Source: Vigna angularis (taxonomy: Eukaryota; Streptophyta; Magnoliopsida; Fabales; Fabaceae). Taken from it: a stretch of DNA of 64,000 bases. The notes beneath the pieces are model-generated. The model was not told where the DNA came from and did no database searches. It saw only the letters and a program-made list of their open reading frames with translations. A program made the position numbers and the translations under genes. Positions 11,334 through 22,793 of this stretch are shown here, in pieces (within the stretch, counting starts at the first letter, position 1; each line of letters begins with the position of its first letter). Where the stretch lies: assembly GCF_016808095.1 (NCBI RefSeq), contig NC_068970.1, forward strand, positions 50,565,630-50,629,629, read 5' to 3'.

Positions 11334-14300
11334 TCTAGACTTTCCAGACTAGCTTAAGCGACTTCCCAAGCTCGCTCCAACAAGCCAAAAAGTCATAGAC
11401 AACTTTATAGGCTGTCGGGTCACTTTTGAGAAGGAATCTTGGTCGCTCGAGTGAGTGGGCTTATTCGCACCAGCGAGTAAACTGATTCACTCCAACGAGT
11501 GGTGACAACTGTCCTGACTTTGGCAGTCCGGTTGAACCCCTTCCCGAAGTTGGAATTGGGCGTATGAGTACTCAAATCGAAGCTCTTTGAGTCTACTTTC
11601 TAATGGAAAAAGAATCAACCCAAAAACTAAGTGTAGAAAAAGTTATAAGTAAAATAGTAAATCATGTCAAATTTTGACAGCATTTTATTTTGCATTATAA
11701 CTTGAACTTTTTAGAACTTGGTAAATTTTGAGTTTCTAAGGGTCTTACATTAGAGGCATGAATGACGTGTGATGCATGAAACAATGTGTTGATTGAAAAG
11801 GGGAAGGTCGTGACTTTAAGCCGTTTAACCTAATTTGCTTGGCCCATTTGGGTGGGAGGCAAATCGTTACCAACATTGTTATAAATAAGGGTCTCATTCG
11901 ACCTAATTCACCATCAAGTTTTTAGAAGATTGCTTTAAAGGTGCCATATATGTAGATTATTTTGAGAAGTTTAGTATTTCTAAGTCCCAAGTATGTCAAA
12001 CACATGTTTTAGTTTTAAGGAAAAGTCAAATAGTAACAATGTTTTAGTTTTAAGGAAAAGTCAAATAGTAACAACAATGCTAGTAGTCAAATAGTAACAA
12101 CTGTGCAACGTTTTATTGACTCTTGTTGCTCTCTGACTTGTTATGATGATGTGTTTGATTATATATGTGATGAAGGTGAATTGATTAGGAAAGAAGAGGA
12201 ATTTCGTTTAGGCTAAGAGTAGTGTTAGGTGTGAAGATTTTAAAAGCCAAAAGAGTGAAGTGTTGGTTGCGTGTTGGTGATGAATGTTGGGCAATGGAGA
12301 CAGAAGGGACACTTTGATGTGAGCACAAATGTTGAGTGATTTTCAATTTTTCTTTGAAAATTAGGGGAAGGGGGTTTGGAATGATGGTGTGGGTGCTGAT
12401 TTGTGTGGGTGGAGGGTGAAGAAGATGATGCTTAGTGATAAACCCGTGACTTTAAGATTTGGGAGATTAGCCCTAACTTTATAAGGAAGAAAAAAATAAG
12501 TGAAAAATAAAACCTATTTTTTATTTGAAACATTAACTATGTGTCTTGAGAACGTCTTATACCGTTTGCCATGTCTAAAAAAAGAAACTAACGGTGTTAT
12601 GGAGAACTGCATTTGAGTCTTTATTAACGAAGAGAGATGAAAATTGATCAAAATTTAGAAAAGAAAGAAAAATTAAAATTGTATTATAGTTTAAGAATTA
12701 AAAATATATTTAACTATTTTTTATGATAATAAATTGATTTTAGTGTTTTCGTTGATTTAATATTTTTATAATTAATAAAAATGAATTTGAGTTTTAGCTT
12801 TACCTTATTTAAGTCAGTTATAAAAAATAATTCTTCTCAGTTGTTTTTTAGTGTACTTTTATCTTGTCTTTGTTAACTTTTATTTTTGATATAATTTCTT
12901 TTGGACGTTGTTTGTAAATTGTAACTATTTTAGTTTGTATCTATTTTTAATTTTATGTTTTATCTCATGTTTATTCGTCTTTCTTAAGTTTCATATTTAA
13001 ATCATTACTCTTTCACTGAATTTTACACATCAAAGGTTAGATACTGAATTTTTCTATTTTATCTATAGATGTGCAGGTGTAGGGCATATACGAGAAGATA
13101 TTCATATTAGAAAAGAGAGTTTGAGAAGTTCACTGATGGTGATGATGAGGAACGAGCATGTCTTATGGTTGGATGGGTGGCTTTAAAGCTACGTTGAGAG
13201 CGACATGTAAAATTTGAATGAAACCCTTGAATGTAAAATATTTAAAGTCTGTCATTTGGTGACTTATTTCATTTCTTATTTTTGTCATTTTGACTTTAGA
13301 TTAATTAGTTGCTTTATAATGTATGACATTGTGTGTATATAAAAAATATTATCATGTTTAGGTTAAATGAATATTTAATTATCAATAAAAAGTATTGCTT
13401 TAGATCAATACTATTTTTATCATCTTAAAAAATTATTTTAAATAAAATAGATAATTTAATTATTTATTTTAAATTTAGGGAAAGATAATTAATAAAAGAT
13501 AAAACAGGGAAGAGAGCGATATATAATATATTTTATGACAGTTTGATAAAAGATTATAAAAAAATAAATTTTACGGCCGTTTTTAATTACTAGATTTTTC
13601 TTCTTTTTTTCTGACAAAAATACTTGCAGTAAATTATTCATGTCAATTATTGACATGTATTTTTTACAGTCATTTTAACCCTTACAAATTTCGTTTATAA
13701 TGATTTTTAATTGCTAAAATTTATAATTTTAACTATTATAAATATTTTATTTTTTTTAGTATGTAGATACCAATTTTAAAACTAAATAATATTAGTATCT
13801 AAAATAATTTTTATAATGAATAAAAAATTATAATTGGATGGTGAATTGGTCTTTAAATTGATTATTATTATATTAGTTACCAAGGTTTTAGCTATCTAAG
13901 AAATTAATATCTGAATTGATTTTTGATAAAGACTATTTTAGACCTCAATAATTTTTAATTTATAAATTGGTATTTAAATGATCACTATAATAATGAATTA
14001 TTTTTTATCTCTAAAATTAAATATTATATGGAAAATTTTATGTAATGACATAATAATAATAAAAATTAATAAATTAAGTAATAAGCATTGTAAAAAAGTA
14101 ACAATCCTTCTTTATAATCCTTTTGGAGTCGAACAAAACAAGTATAATTATAACTCAATGCCAAGACTATAATATAAAGATCGGAAGGTCCAAATAGGAT
14201 GGAGACATTCACATGGTTTGTTTGTTTCTTTACATATATTTTTATATATAAATGGGAACAATCTACTTATTTTTTATTATATTTGTTATTATTGATAAAA

Positions 14301-14794
14301 AAATTAATACTTTTTATTCATTTAGTTTTAATAAATAAAACGCAATTCATATCCGTAAACTTAATTTTATCAATAAGGCTAATAGGGACGACCATTTTTT
14401 TAAATGAAAAAAGGGGAAAAAAGTTAAATATTGTATAACCTTTCCAAGGATATGAGTGGTGGTATTTCAATATTTTAAAAAATCCAATAGTATTTAATGA
14501 ATTTTTCTCTTTATGATGTGTGAAGTAAGTTGTGTGAAGGGACAAACAATTATTCAAATATATACAGTGCTAACAATACATCTTAAGTAAAAATCATAAA
14601 TGAATTCGTCATGAGCAAATATATGCAGTATGATTTATAACGTGAATTGAATTATTTGATAGTTACATAATGCCATTTACAAATGAATTGAGCTCTACAA
14701 GTGAAAAGGGAATAAGAAAGAACATGATGACTAATTTCTGTTCATCTCTAAGTAACTGGTAGCCTTTAAGGAAGACCATAATGTGAAAAACAAC
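11334..14794. other. LTR remnant followed by AT-rich spacer
   Basis: 11334 to about 11510 continues the interrupted LTR, with CGAGTGAGTGGGC and CACCAGCGAGT motifs. Around 12004-12075 a ~36-bp block (GTTTTAGTTTTAAGGAAAAG followed by TCAAATAGTAACAA) occurs twice in tandem, with a third partial copy. From 12500 to 14700 the sequence is very AT-rich and I see no gene. Confidence 0.5.
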
Positions 14795-16717
14795 TCATCT
14801 GTTGTTGTTGGAGGGAGATAGGTGGTGATGGAGAACAGGAAAAGGAGCTTCAAAGTTAAGCACCTTAATCACTTGCCTTATAGAGGGCCTTGTCTTGCTA
14901 TCTGAATTAGCACACCAAATACCAACAACAAGCAAGCATTCCATTTGCTGCACATCAAATTCCCCATTCAGGTTTGGATCTGCTGCTGCAAGGAGATTTC
15001 TAAGTCTATAGAGCTCCCACACCCACTCAACTAGTGATACTTGAGGTTGACCCTCTTTCTCTTCTTGATCAATGGCTTTTCTTCCACTTGCTACCTCCAA
15101 CAAAACAACCCCAAAGCTGAACATATCAGATTCCTTTCTAGCCTTGCCTGTGATAATATATTCTGGGTCAAGGTAACCCGTTGTTCCAGCCGTAACTGTT
15201 GTTTTTGACCCTTTCTTACGACCCTCAACCCTTGCCAGGCCAAAATTCCCAAGCTTAGCACTGAAATTAGAGTCCAACAGTATGTTGCTTGATTTGATGT
15301 CCCTATGAAACACACATTTTTCAAACTCTTCTTGTAGGTAAAACAATGCTGAGGCCAAGCCTAGAGCTATGTTGTACCTCAAATGCCACGATAAGATACT
15401 CTCCCCATGAAAAAGATGAGAATACAAGCTGCCATTTGGCATGTAGTCATATATCAGAAAGAGATGATTCTTCTTGTGGCACCAACCGATGAGTTTCACC
15501 AAATTCCTGTGCCTCAATTGGCTAATGATCCTTGCTTCCGCTGCATATTCCTTCACACCATGTGATGAACCAGCTGATATTCTCTGTATTGCAGCATAAG
15601 TGTTTATGTCTTTGAAATAACCTTTGTAAAGACATTGCCTCAGCTTGTGTCTCTCTTTAAAGTTGTTTGTCGCAGATACCAAAACCTCGTATCTGATCTC
15701 CTTAGGTCCAGTGCCCATTTTGAACGCATCATCCATTTTCAAATCCGAAGAGGTTTCTGAAGTGGCTTCTTCCTTTTCTTTCTCGCCCCTCTTCCTCAAT
15801 ACAAGGAGGAGCAACACGAAGAAACTCGCAGCCCCACCTAAACCAAATCCTATTCCCTCCCACAACATTGTCTTGTCGAACTCTTTCTTATCATTAATTG
15901 TTATTTCAGTAAGTGACCATTCCAGCAAGGTATACTGATCAAATCCATCTCCTGTTGCAGCTGATATACCTACAACAACTCTCTCGTCTAAGTAGTTTCC
16001 CAAATCAATGTGGTAAAGAAGGTGCTGTGTTACTCGCTTTCCATTGGGCATGATTCCAGTGAAAGAAATGTTCAGACAATGATCTTGGGAGTGGTACTCA
16101 ATGGTACACTTATAAGGGCCTCTTGAAGTAGTATCTGTTCTCCAATTCTCCACTACCTCAGAGCGCATAGAGTTTACATTCACACCAACATGTGGGTCCC
16201 GAGGGTCCCAATCGTTTGAGAAAGTGTCAAACTCCACAGCCACGTATCGATAATCATTAAATCTGGTTGAGCGAGGTGCTGTGTCATTCACCAGACCAAT
16301 GCCAAGGCCTCCACGCTTTATTTCATCCGTTGCATTCACTTTTAGGAGGTTAGGGTTTGCTATAAAGAAAGCAAAACCGTCTCCACGAGAACTCTTGTTT
16401 GGGATGATCATAAAGGAAAACTGGGTAACGAAGCTTTCTTGTTTGATTAGCTGGGGACTTGTTACTCGCCCAACACTCCCACTTCCTCCATGGTTTGAGT
16501 CCACTGCAAGGTGGATGCCAGAATTTGAAACAGAAACATTTCCTTCAAGGTTTAGCTTTTCTACGTCCGCAGCGTTTCTGAACTTGTATTCAAAAGAAAA
16601 TGGTTGTGAATGAGCCTTTTCAAGAGGGATTATCAAGAGGAACACAAAGGTTCCTCTTGCATAACAAAACCCCAGAGTGATTGCATAAAGACCAAAACGC
16701 CAATCACCACCTGCCAT
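14795..16717 (-). CDS. L-type lectin receptor-like kinase with degenerate kinase core (LecRK1)
   Basis: An intronless frame of 640 residues, full length for the family. Order: hydrophobic N-terminus (about 14-31), legume lectin domain (about 38-275) with GDGFAFF, GGLGIGL and the metal-site block VAVEFDTFSNDWDP..HVGVNVN, one membrane helix (about 287-307), then a protein kinase domain (about 350-620). The family are plasma-membrane receptors whose lectin domain faces the wall; roles include defence signalling. Three core kinase features are altered. The glycine-rich loop is missing (HKLRQCLYKGY, four residues shorter than its neighbours). The ATP-binding lysine is Gln378 (AAIQ). The DFG aspartate is Asn491 (LGNFGLAR). 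HRD (471-473) and DPEY are kept. With no stop or frameshift it is probably a pseudokinase receptor rather than a dead gene; that is inference. The start is the first ATG and is followed by the hydrophobic segment. Confidence 0.9.
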   Translation of the reverse strand: MAGGDWRFGLYAITLGFCYARGTFVFLLIIPLEKAHSQPFSFEYKFRNAADVEKLNLEGNVSVSNSGIHLAVDSNHGGSGSVGRVTSPQLIKQESFVTQFSFMIIPNKSSRGDGFAFFIANPNLLKVNATDEIKRGGLGIGLVNDTAPRSTRFNDYRYVAVEFDTFSNDWDPRDPHVGVNVNSMRSEVVENWRTDTTSRGPYKCTIEYHSQDHCLNISFTGIMPNGKRVTQHLLYHIDLGNYLDERVVVGISAATGDGFDQYTLLEWSLTEITINDKKEFDKTMLWEGIGFGLGGAASFFVLLLLVLRKRGEKEKEEATSETSSDLKMDDAFKMGTGPKEIRYEVLVSATNNFKERHKLRQCLYKGYFKDINTYAAIQRISAGSSHGVKEYAAEARIISQLRHRNLVKLIGWCHKKNHLFLIYDYMPNGSLYSHLFHGESILSWHLRYNIALGLASALFYLQEEFEKCVFHRDIKSSNILLDSNFSAKLGNFGLARVEGRKKGSKTTVTAGTTGYLDPEYIITGKARKESDMFSFGVVLLEVASGRKAIDQEEKEGQPQVSLVEWVWELYRLRNLLAAADPNLNGEFDVQQMECLLVVGIWCANSDSKTRPSIRQVIKVLNFEAPFPVLHHHLSPSNNNR

Positions 16718-17347
16718 TATGAGTATGTTGTAGTCTGCACTTCGAAGACTATCAGCTGAGTATTTATCTTATGTTGTTTTTAATTTTCCCTTTATCTCAC
16801 GATTTCTTCTCCTCGTACTTTGTTTTATGCAATTACATTATGGGTCTTGTAGTTTCGTGAATATTCCGTTAACAACAAAGTTATTTTTGTCTCTAACTGT
16901 AATTTGCTTAGTATAAGAATAATAATTACTTTGTGTTTATCCAAGTTGTGACGAATTTTCCCACGTACACAACTCACCAATCGATAAAAAAGATGAGCAG
17001 GCATGTCTGGCTGGTTAAAATGCCCAAATTCGGTTGAACCATGATAGTCTCTTATTTTATGTAAGACAATACTTGGTTGATTTTCATGTTGTAGGTCTAC
17101 TTGTTTAACTTCGTATAAAATGTTTTTGAGAGTGAGATTATAGAATTTATGGAAACTATACTAAAAAGAACTTCTTAAAATTGTTTGGAGAAAAAGTTAT
17201 TTGTGTTGCTTAAAGTAATAAAGATGCTACAATATTACAATTATCAAAAACATAAAATACTGTATGTGCAATAACATCTGACGATAATGTAACGACGGAA
17301 AAAGATATTTTAATACAAATTTTTTTATAATATTTTGTTATAATACA
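16718..17347. other. Upstream region of LecRK1 and spacer
   Basis: AT-rich sequence that would hold the LecRK1 promoter (gene on the minus strand). I could not assign a clear TATA box. Nothing else was recognised. Confidence 0.4.
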
Positions 17348-17689
17348 TTTATTATTGGTTTAATACATCATTTGGTCCCAACTTTTGGGGTTTTTGTTCA
17401 AAATGGTCCTACGTTATGAAAAAGTTCAGTAAGGTCCCATATTTTGTTTAAAAATGTTCCATTTGATCCTTTTCGTGGACGCCATTAAAAACATAACGGT
17501 GTTGATGTCACTGTGGCGAAATCTGAGTGAGCTATTATGTTTGATGATTACGTGGCACTGAGAGTGAGAAGTGAAGTGAGGTGGTGGAAATATTTTAAGT
17601 TGAGGTTTTTGTTTGTAATAAAAGGGGTGATTAGGGTTCGTGCAAGTTGTTCCCCTTTTTTTTACCACAGTGGTTGTTGCTAGATAGAA

Positions 17690-18190
17690 ATGGCTTCTTC
17701 TCAAGGTTGTTCATCTTGTTCCAAAATTGGATGGGAAAGAAATTCGCAATCCGCAAATGATGGTGGTTGGAGGGGAGGTGGGATAATCCCTCGTTGCAAA
17801 TGTGGTGATTATGCTGTGAGCAAAGTGGCGAGAACTGCACAAAATGCTGGGAGACAATTTTGGGGATGTCGTCATTACAAGATTTTTTAAATACCCTTGT
17901 CATTTTATTTTGGAATTTATTTGTTCATAGATTATTGAGTTAGAACCAATTTTGGTGGCTCATTTGGTGCATAACAGGGTAGATCTGCAAGAGGGATGTA
18001 GTGTAACTTTTCAAATGGTGTAATGAAGAAAATAATGACGAAAGAGATGGTGAAATTGTCAGGCAAAGGAGGAGGATATGTGAGCTGCAAATTTTAGTCC
18101 AAAAGTTGCAGAAAAGTATAAAATTGTTACTTGGAGCTATGTGTGTTGTTATTGTGGTGAACACTGTGACAATGTGGGTCTGTTTAGGTT
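17690..18190 (+). pseudogene. GRF-type zinc-finger membrane protein, broken
   Basis: The first exon opens MASSQGCSSCSKIGW and contains GGWRGGGIIPRCKCGDYAVSK.. and TARTAQNAGRQFWGCRHYK in slightly changed form, matching the GRF zinc finger (CxCG...GRxFWGC). It stops just after HYK at 17890. Downstream (18020-18190) another segment reads W-C-N-E-E, DERDGEIVRQRRRICELQ, then KLLLGAMCVVIVVNTVTMW, i.e. a coiled coil and a terminal membrane helix as in the plant GRF family. The segments would be joined by an intron ending in ..CATAACAG, but the donor after HYK reads AAGATTTT, without GT. The FFKWC segment is also out of frame by one or two bases. I infer a decayed passenger gene in the MULE. Confidence 0.7.
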
Positions 18191-18565
18191 GATCTTCGTA
18201 GGTGGGTCAATGTTTATGTTGAGGTCTAGGTCAGTGTTTATGTTCATATCAATGTGAATGTGAAAATCAATGTTTAGGTTGAAGTGTAGGTGAATGTTCA
18301 TGTTCATGTAATGTGAAAGTGAAAGTCAGTGTAATGTAAAGGTGTTTATGTGAAATGTTAAATTTAGTATCCACTTTCATTTTAAAATGTCCAATGTGGT
18401 CCCCTTTTGAATTTAAAACTGTAACTTTTGGTCCCAAATTGATATCAACGCATGTAATCATATTTAAAACAACTATAATCATATTTAAAACTGTAACTTT
18501 TGGTCCCAAATTGACAATCTTCCTCACTGTCTTCAACCACCCAACAAGCAACAACTATAATCATA
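18181..18565. repeat. Short degenerate repeats inside the MULE
   Basis: 18181-18320 is built from irregular copies of GTCAATGTTTATGTTGAGG-like text. At 18417-18570 the blocks CTGTAACTTTTGGTCCCAAA and AACTATAATCATATTTAAAA recur two to three times. No coding signal was seen. Confidence 0.65.
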
Positions 18566-19098
18566 TTTAAAACACAATACACAATGCATTACAAAACAAT
18601 TCAACATACAATATTTACCCAACAAATTTATACCCCATAAATCATCGCCAATTGAACAAAATATAATTAAACCCTAACCCCAAATACAGCAACAACAACA
18701 TCAACTTATTAGCCTTAGATTACGACCACTTACCTCATGCATGTACGCTGTTCCAATTTCACTTTGAAGGAATCACCAGTCAAAACCACTTACAGCACAA
18801 TGTTTTACCTAGAAATGCGCAAATCAGTCTTAGATAAGGGTAATTTTGTTTTAACCCACCCTTAAACCTACCACCCAAATTACTTCACTTCTCAGTGCCA
18901 CGTAATCATCAAACATAACAGCTCCCTCAGATTTGGCCACAGTGACATCAACACCGTTATGTTTTTAACGGCATCCACGAAAAGGACCGAATTGAACATT
19001 TTTAAACAAAATATGGGACCTTACTGAACTTTTTCATAACGTAGGACCATTTTGAACAAAAACACCAAAAGTTGGGACCATATTAAACCTTTAATATT

Positions 19099-20648
19099 TT
19101 ATTAGGGATTCATTATTTATTTATTACTGTGCAGACGTATTTTAAATCCAATGAAAAATAGAGAAGAAAATGCGGTGGAAATTGAAAATGTTAAAAAAAT
19201 AAGTTTACCAAGAACATTTTCCTATTTGGATCTTTTACATGTTATGATTAATAACAAACAAGCTTTGTTGTGCTTGTTCACTCTCAACAAAGCTATGCTA
19301 CTATTACATGTACAACCTTTACCTTGTGTGAATAAGTGGTGCAAAACAACTATATTCTTTTTAATTACCAATAATATTAACTTATATATCTCAGCTCTTG
19401 GAAGAAGAATCATATAAAAGTGGTGAATACGAAGATGCGTTGGGGAGCTCAAGGTTCTTTATGTCCCTGTTAAGATTTTTCGCTACTTAAGTTTAAATTA
19501 TGAGATGGATCTTGGTTTCGTGAGAGATATTTGGGATGGACATGCATATAGAGATTAGATGGTTGGAGTGTTGCGTTTATCTAGCACAAGAAAATAGCAA
19601 ACACTAACAACTAAAATCGACGCTAATTAGTGGAAAACGTACAATTTGCATCTCACATGTAATTGACACTAAAAGCACGAACTTTAATTCATTACTATTA
19701 ATTTTTAATAAGATCAACTTTAAATAATATAGATGACAATGATGTTTATTTCATCACAATTGTTTTAATGAATTATTAATTAAAGAAATTTAGTGTTGGT
19801 TAAACTCACAATAATGCAGTTTTGTTTTAAAATTTATTTAATTTACTTTTAGGTTAACCAAACTTAATAAAATATATTTTAGTATTAATTTAATTTGAAT
19901 TGGTGTAGCTGACTCTAATGATATTAATTTTAGAAAATAATGTTTATTGTAAAAGACATCTATCTCCAACAAAAAAATAAAACACAAACAACAAAGTAGA
20001 GGAAAAAAATTTGAATCAAAAGAGATAGTATAAATGAAGGAAATGAATGTAGATGAATGAGATGAATATGGATAAGGGAATATGAGTTTGAACAAAGAGT
20101 ATGAGTGTGAATGAAGTAGATGAGGGAAATGTGAATGAAGAAAACAAGTGTGACCAAATTTATATGAAGAAGTGAGAGAAGAAAATTATAAGTGAGGAGA
20201 TTAGCTATCATTAAATCTAGGCCATTGGATTAAGAATGATCTATAGTTCTTATTTATTGCAACAACAACACATTTGCATTCATATAAATTTTACACTAAC
20301 TTGAATAAATATTAAAGATAATAAACTCTAAGTTATATAAATAATAAAAAAATTATTGTTAATGAAGTAATAATAAATTAAATAAATACAAATACTAAAA
20401 ATAAATAAAATTATTTTTAGAGTTTTATTATTTAGTTAATTAGTGTCGACTTGATTTAGTTAGTATCGATCATATGTTGATGGAGTACTGTGGATGGAGT
20501 AAGGAGCATCATGTATGATACAATGTGTAGTAGATCGAATTTAGCTCATGATATTAGAGTGGTTAGAAGATCCATGACAAATCCTCAAAATGTTCGTTGA
20601 GAAGTTTTACTTATAGTGGGTGGTGAGATATGTGAATTGAATAAAAGT
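19099..20648. other. Spacer with a possible small CACTA-like element (19602-20465)
   Basis: CACTAACAACTAAAATCGACG at 19602 is partly mirrored, on the minus strand, by ACTAACTAAATCAAGTCGAC ending near 20464, and both continue into CTAATTA. No matching flanking duplication was seen and the interior has no gene, so the element call is weak. Otherwise the region is AT-rich and featureless. Confidence 0.35.
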
Positions 20649-20653
20649 GTTTG

Positions 20654-21922
20654 TGATAGGTGTAAAATTTGCTTATATTTGTTGCTTAAATTGTCGTGCT
20701 TTTGAGTGAGTTAATGTTAATCCTCATGAAAAGTATATAAATGTTGATGTAAATATAGTTTTGATTGTTTAAATGTGTTTTAATGCTTTTGTTTGTTTAT
20801 TTCGAACTAGAATAAGGATTGGATACTGTCAAAGACTTGGAGCGCATCATTTTCCCAGTCAGAAGGATCAAATAGTCCATCCAGCGAACCAGCTCCTCGC
20901 CCAGCGAGCCAACTCCTCGCCCAGCGAGCCTACGCTAGTCGCCCAGCGAGCCTACGCTAGTCGCCCAGCGAGCTGGAGCTGCTCGCCCAGCGAGCCAGTC
21001 GCCCAGCGACCGGGAGCTACTCGCCCAGCGAGCCATGCTCACTCGCCTAGCGAGCAGGGGTCACTCGCCCAGCGAGGCCACTCGCCCAGCGAGTGGAGTC
21101 CTGTCGCCCAGCGAAAAATCACTTAAGGTCCTTCTCTTTAAAAACGCGAACCAGAGGCAGAGAGAGTCAGTCTTGGAGGGGAGAAGTCCAGAGGGGACTC
21201 TGCAGCTCACGTCCAGCTCGTTTTGGGTGCTTCCAAGGTGGAAAATCACCACTTTCTACCATCCAATCCATCGTTTATCGCTTCTGTGATGTATATGTGT
21301 AGCTAGAACTACATTTCACTAGGGTTGAGAGTAAATTTCTGAACTTCTATGTAATTTCTCTATTAATGCAGGAACTTGTTTGAATTACGTGTTCTATCTT
21401 TATTATTCATGCCTATGATGGGAATCTGAGCTATTTGAACGGTTAAATCATTGGGAAATGTATGAGACCGCGGACCTAGGATAGAACTGCTAATGGATTT
21501 CAAGTCCTAGACATAGGATGGAATTTTTAGTCATCTGTGACATTGTGTTTAAGGCAAATCTGATAACTGAATTAGCTAAGGGATTAGTAATTTAGTTTGA
21601 ATGATTCTGAACTGTCATCTGAGGGATCAGAGGTTGCATGCGCCTAGGATGTCGATGCTTAATTTTGAGGAATTGTGTTAGTAGAAAATTACCGGAGTGA
21701 TGAACTTGAATTTCAACCCGAGTGAACTTTAATTCGACTGTTTTTACCACTTTAATTTCATATGTATGCAAATCTTACTTGTGTTGTAAAAATACGTTTA
21801 TTAATCACTAAATTAGTAAACTTTAACAATATGTGAATCAAAACAAATCTCTTGGGAAAACGATATTCGGACTTACCGATTTATTACTTGAACGATCCGG
21901 TACGCTTGCCGAGGTCTCAACA
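20654..21922 (+). repeat. Complete 5' LTR (1269 bp) of the Athila-type element
   Basis: It runs from TGATAGG to CTCAACA and is followed six bases later by the primer binding site. It contains a GC-rich minisatellite and, near its 3' end, the CTTACCGATTTATTACTTG and GGTACGCTTGCCGAGG blocks typical of Athila-like LTRs. An arginine/serine/alanine-rich reading frame across 20773-21126 is produced by the minisatellite and is not a gene. Confidence 0.88.
20883..21116. repeat. Minisatellite of about 12 TCGCCCAGCGAG motifs in the LTR
   Basis: About twelve copies of (C)TCGCCCAGCGAG, spaced 14-26 bp apart, lie in 234 bp. Each is an imperfect palindrome (CTCGC..GCGAG) able to fold into a small hairpin. 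Confidence 0.9.
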
Positions 21923-21928
21923 AGTTTT

Positions 21929-21946
21929 TGGCGCCGTTGCCGGGGA
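21929..21946 (+). other. tRNA-Asp primer binding site (first of four copies)
   Basis: TGGCGCCGTTGCCGGGGA is complementary to the 3' end of plant tRNA-Asp(GUC) and follows the LTR end by six bases. Identical copies lie at 23192, 24455 and 25718. The last LTR fragment ends just before a fifth copy would appear. Confidence 0.85.
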
Positions 21947-22112
21947 TTTGTTTTTGTTTTCGTTGATTGTGTTTTGTTTATCTGGTTTAGTTGATTTTAG
22001 CTATCTGTTGTTTAAGTTTTTATTGTGATCGTATTTGAATTCTTGTGCATATTTGTTATCATCTGTAGAAATTGTGTCTTTTTGGATTATTTCTTTTTAG
22101 TTTGTCTTTTGT

Positions 22113-22793
22113 ATGAGAAGGAGAGCACAGGTTGAAAATCTACTTTTTGATCCGGAAATTGAAAGAACTGCTCGAAGGAACAACAGCAGAAGGAGGAGAC
22201 AAAGTAGAGAATCCAGAGAATCCTCTGTTATTTCTGAAGAAAGTCTGGACTCGTCATCTGGTCAAGAAAAAGAAGAAATGGAAGATAATCGTACGGGAGA
22301 AGGTTCTGGGCAAGGAAGACGTACTCTTGTAGATTATAATACTTTCTCAGGACCTCTGCACTTCAACAGTATTGCAAGACCAATGGTGAATGCTGCCAAC
22401 ATGGAGATGAAGCCAGCTCTTATTCATCTGGTGCAGAACAATCAGTTTCATGGATTATCCCATGAGAATCCATACACTCACTTGGCTACTTTCATGGAGA
22501 TCTGTAATACAGTGAGGATTCACCAGGTTCTAGATGAAGCAATCCGACTCAGCTTATTTCCATTCTCATTGGCTGGTAATGCAAAAATGTGGCTGAATTC
22601 CTTTCCAGAGAATAGTCTGACAGTCTGGAATGATGTGGTTGCTAAATTTCTGAATAAGTTCTTCCCTCAGTCCAAAGTCAATAAGGGAAAGCAGGAGATC
22701 TCTTCTTTCCAACAAGATGCTGATGAAACTCTAGGTCAAACATGGGATAGATTCAAGGGCCTACTGAGAAAAACTCTAGGATGGAATTTTTAG
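22113..22793 (+). pseudogene. Truncated Athila-type gag, copy 1
   Basis: A frame of 226 codons beginning MRRRAQVENLLFDPEIER. It has a basic N-terminus, an acidic Ser-rich stretch (about 37-60), then the retrotransposon gag core (about 100-222) with HLATFMEICNTV, AIRLSLFPFSLAGNAKMWL, VVAKFLNKFFPQSK and WDRFKGLLR, a block order typical of Athila/Calypso gag. Gag would form the particle around the genomic RNA. The frame runs out of gag at codon ~221 and ends four codons into LTR sequence. The zinc knuckle and all pol domains are missing. Distinguished from copies 2-4 by Ala5 (Glu in the others); Asn at about 190. Confidence 0.85.

Larger units (their letters stand above)
17357..19089. mobile_element. 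Non-autonomous MULE with ~220-bp terminal inverted repeats
   Basis: The arms at about 17357-17580 and 18870-19089 are inverted copies. Each starts GGTTTAATA and runs through TGGTCCTACGTTATGAAAAA, TTTTCGTGGA and GATGATTACGTGGCACTGAG. The flanks are TTTATTATT (17348-17356) and TTTAATATT (19090-19098), 8 of 9 identical, a Mutator-type target duplication. The interior contains a GRF zinc-finger gene remnant and no transposase. Confidence 0.82.

Noticed and set aside
17690..17890. Intact 66-residue GRF protein
   Set aside because: The frame ends where the family continues with another zinc ligand, coiled coil and membrane helix, which are found downstream in shifted frame.
20883..21116. CRISPR-like array of short repeats
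   Set aside because: Plant nuclear LTR minisatellite with irregular spacing and no cas genes.
20773..21126. Ser/Ala/Arg-rich 117-codon reading frame
   Set aside because: It is entirely produced by the CGCCCAGCGAG minisatellite inside the LTR; no conserved domain.
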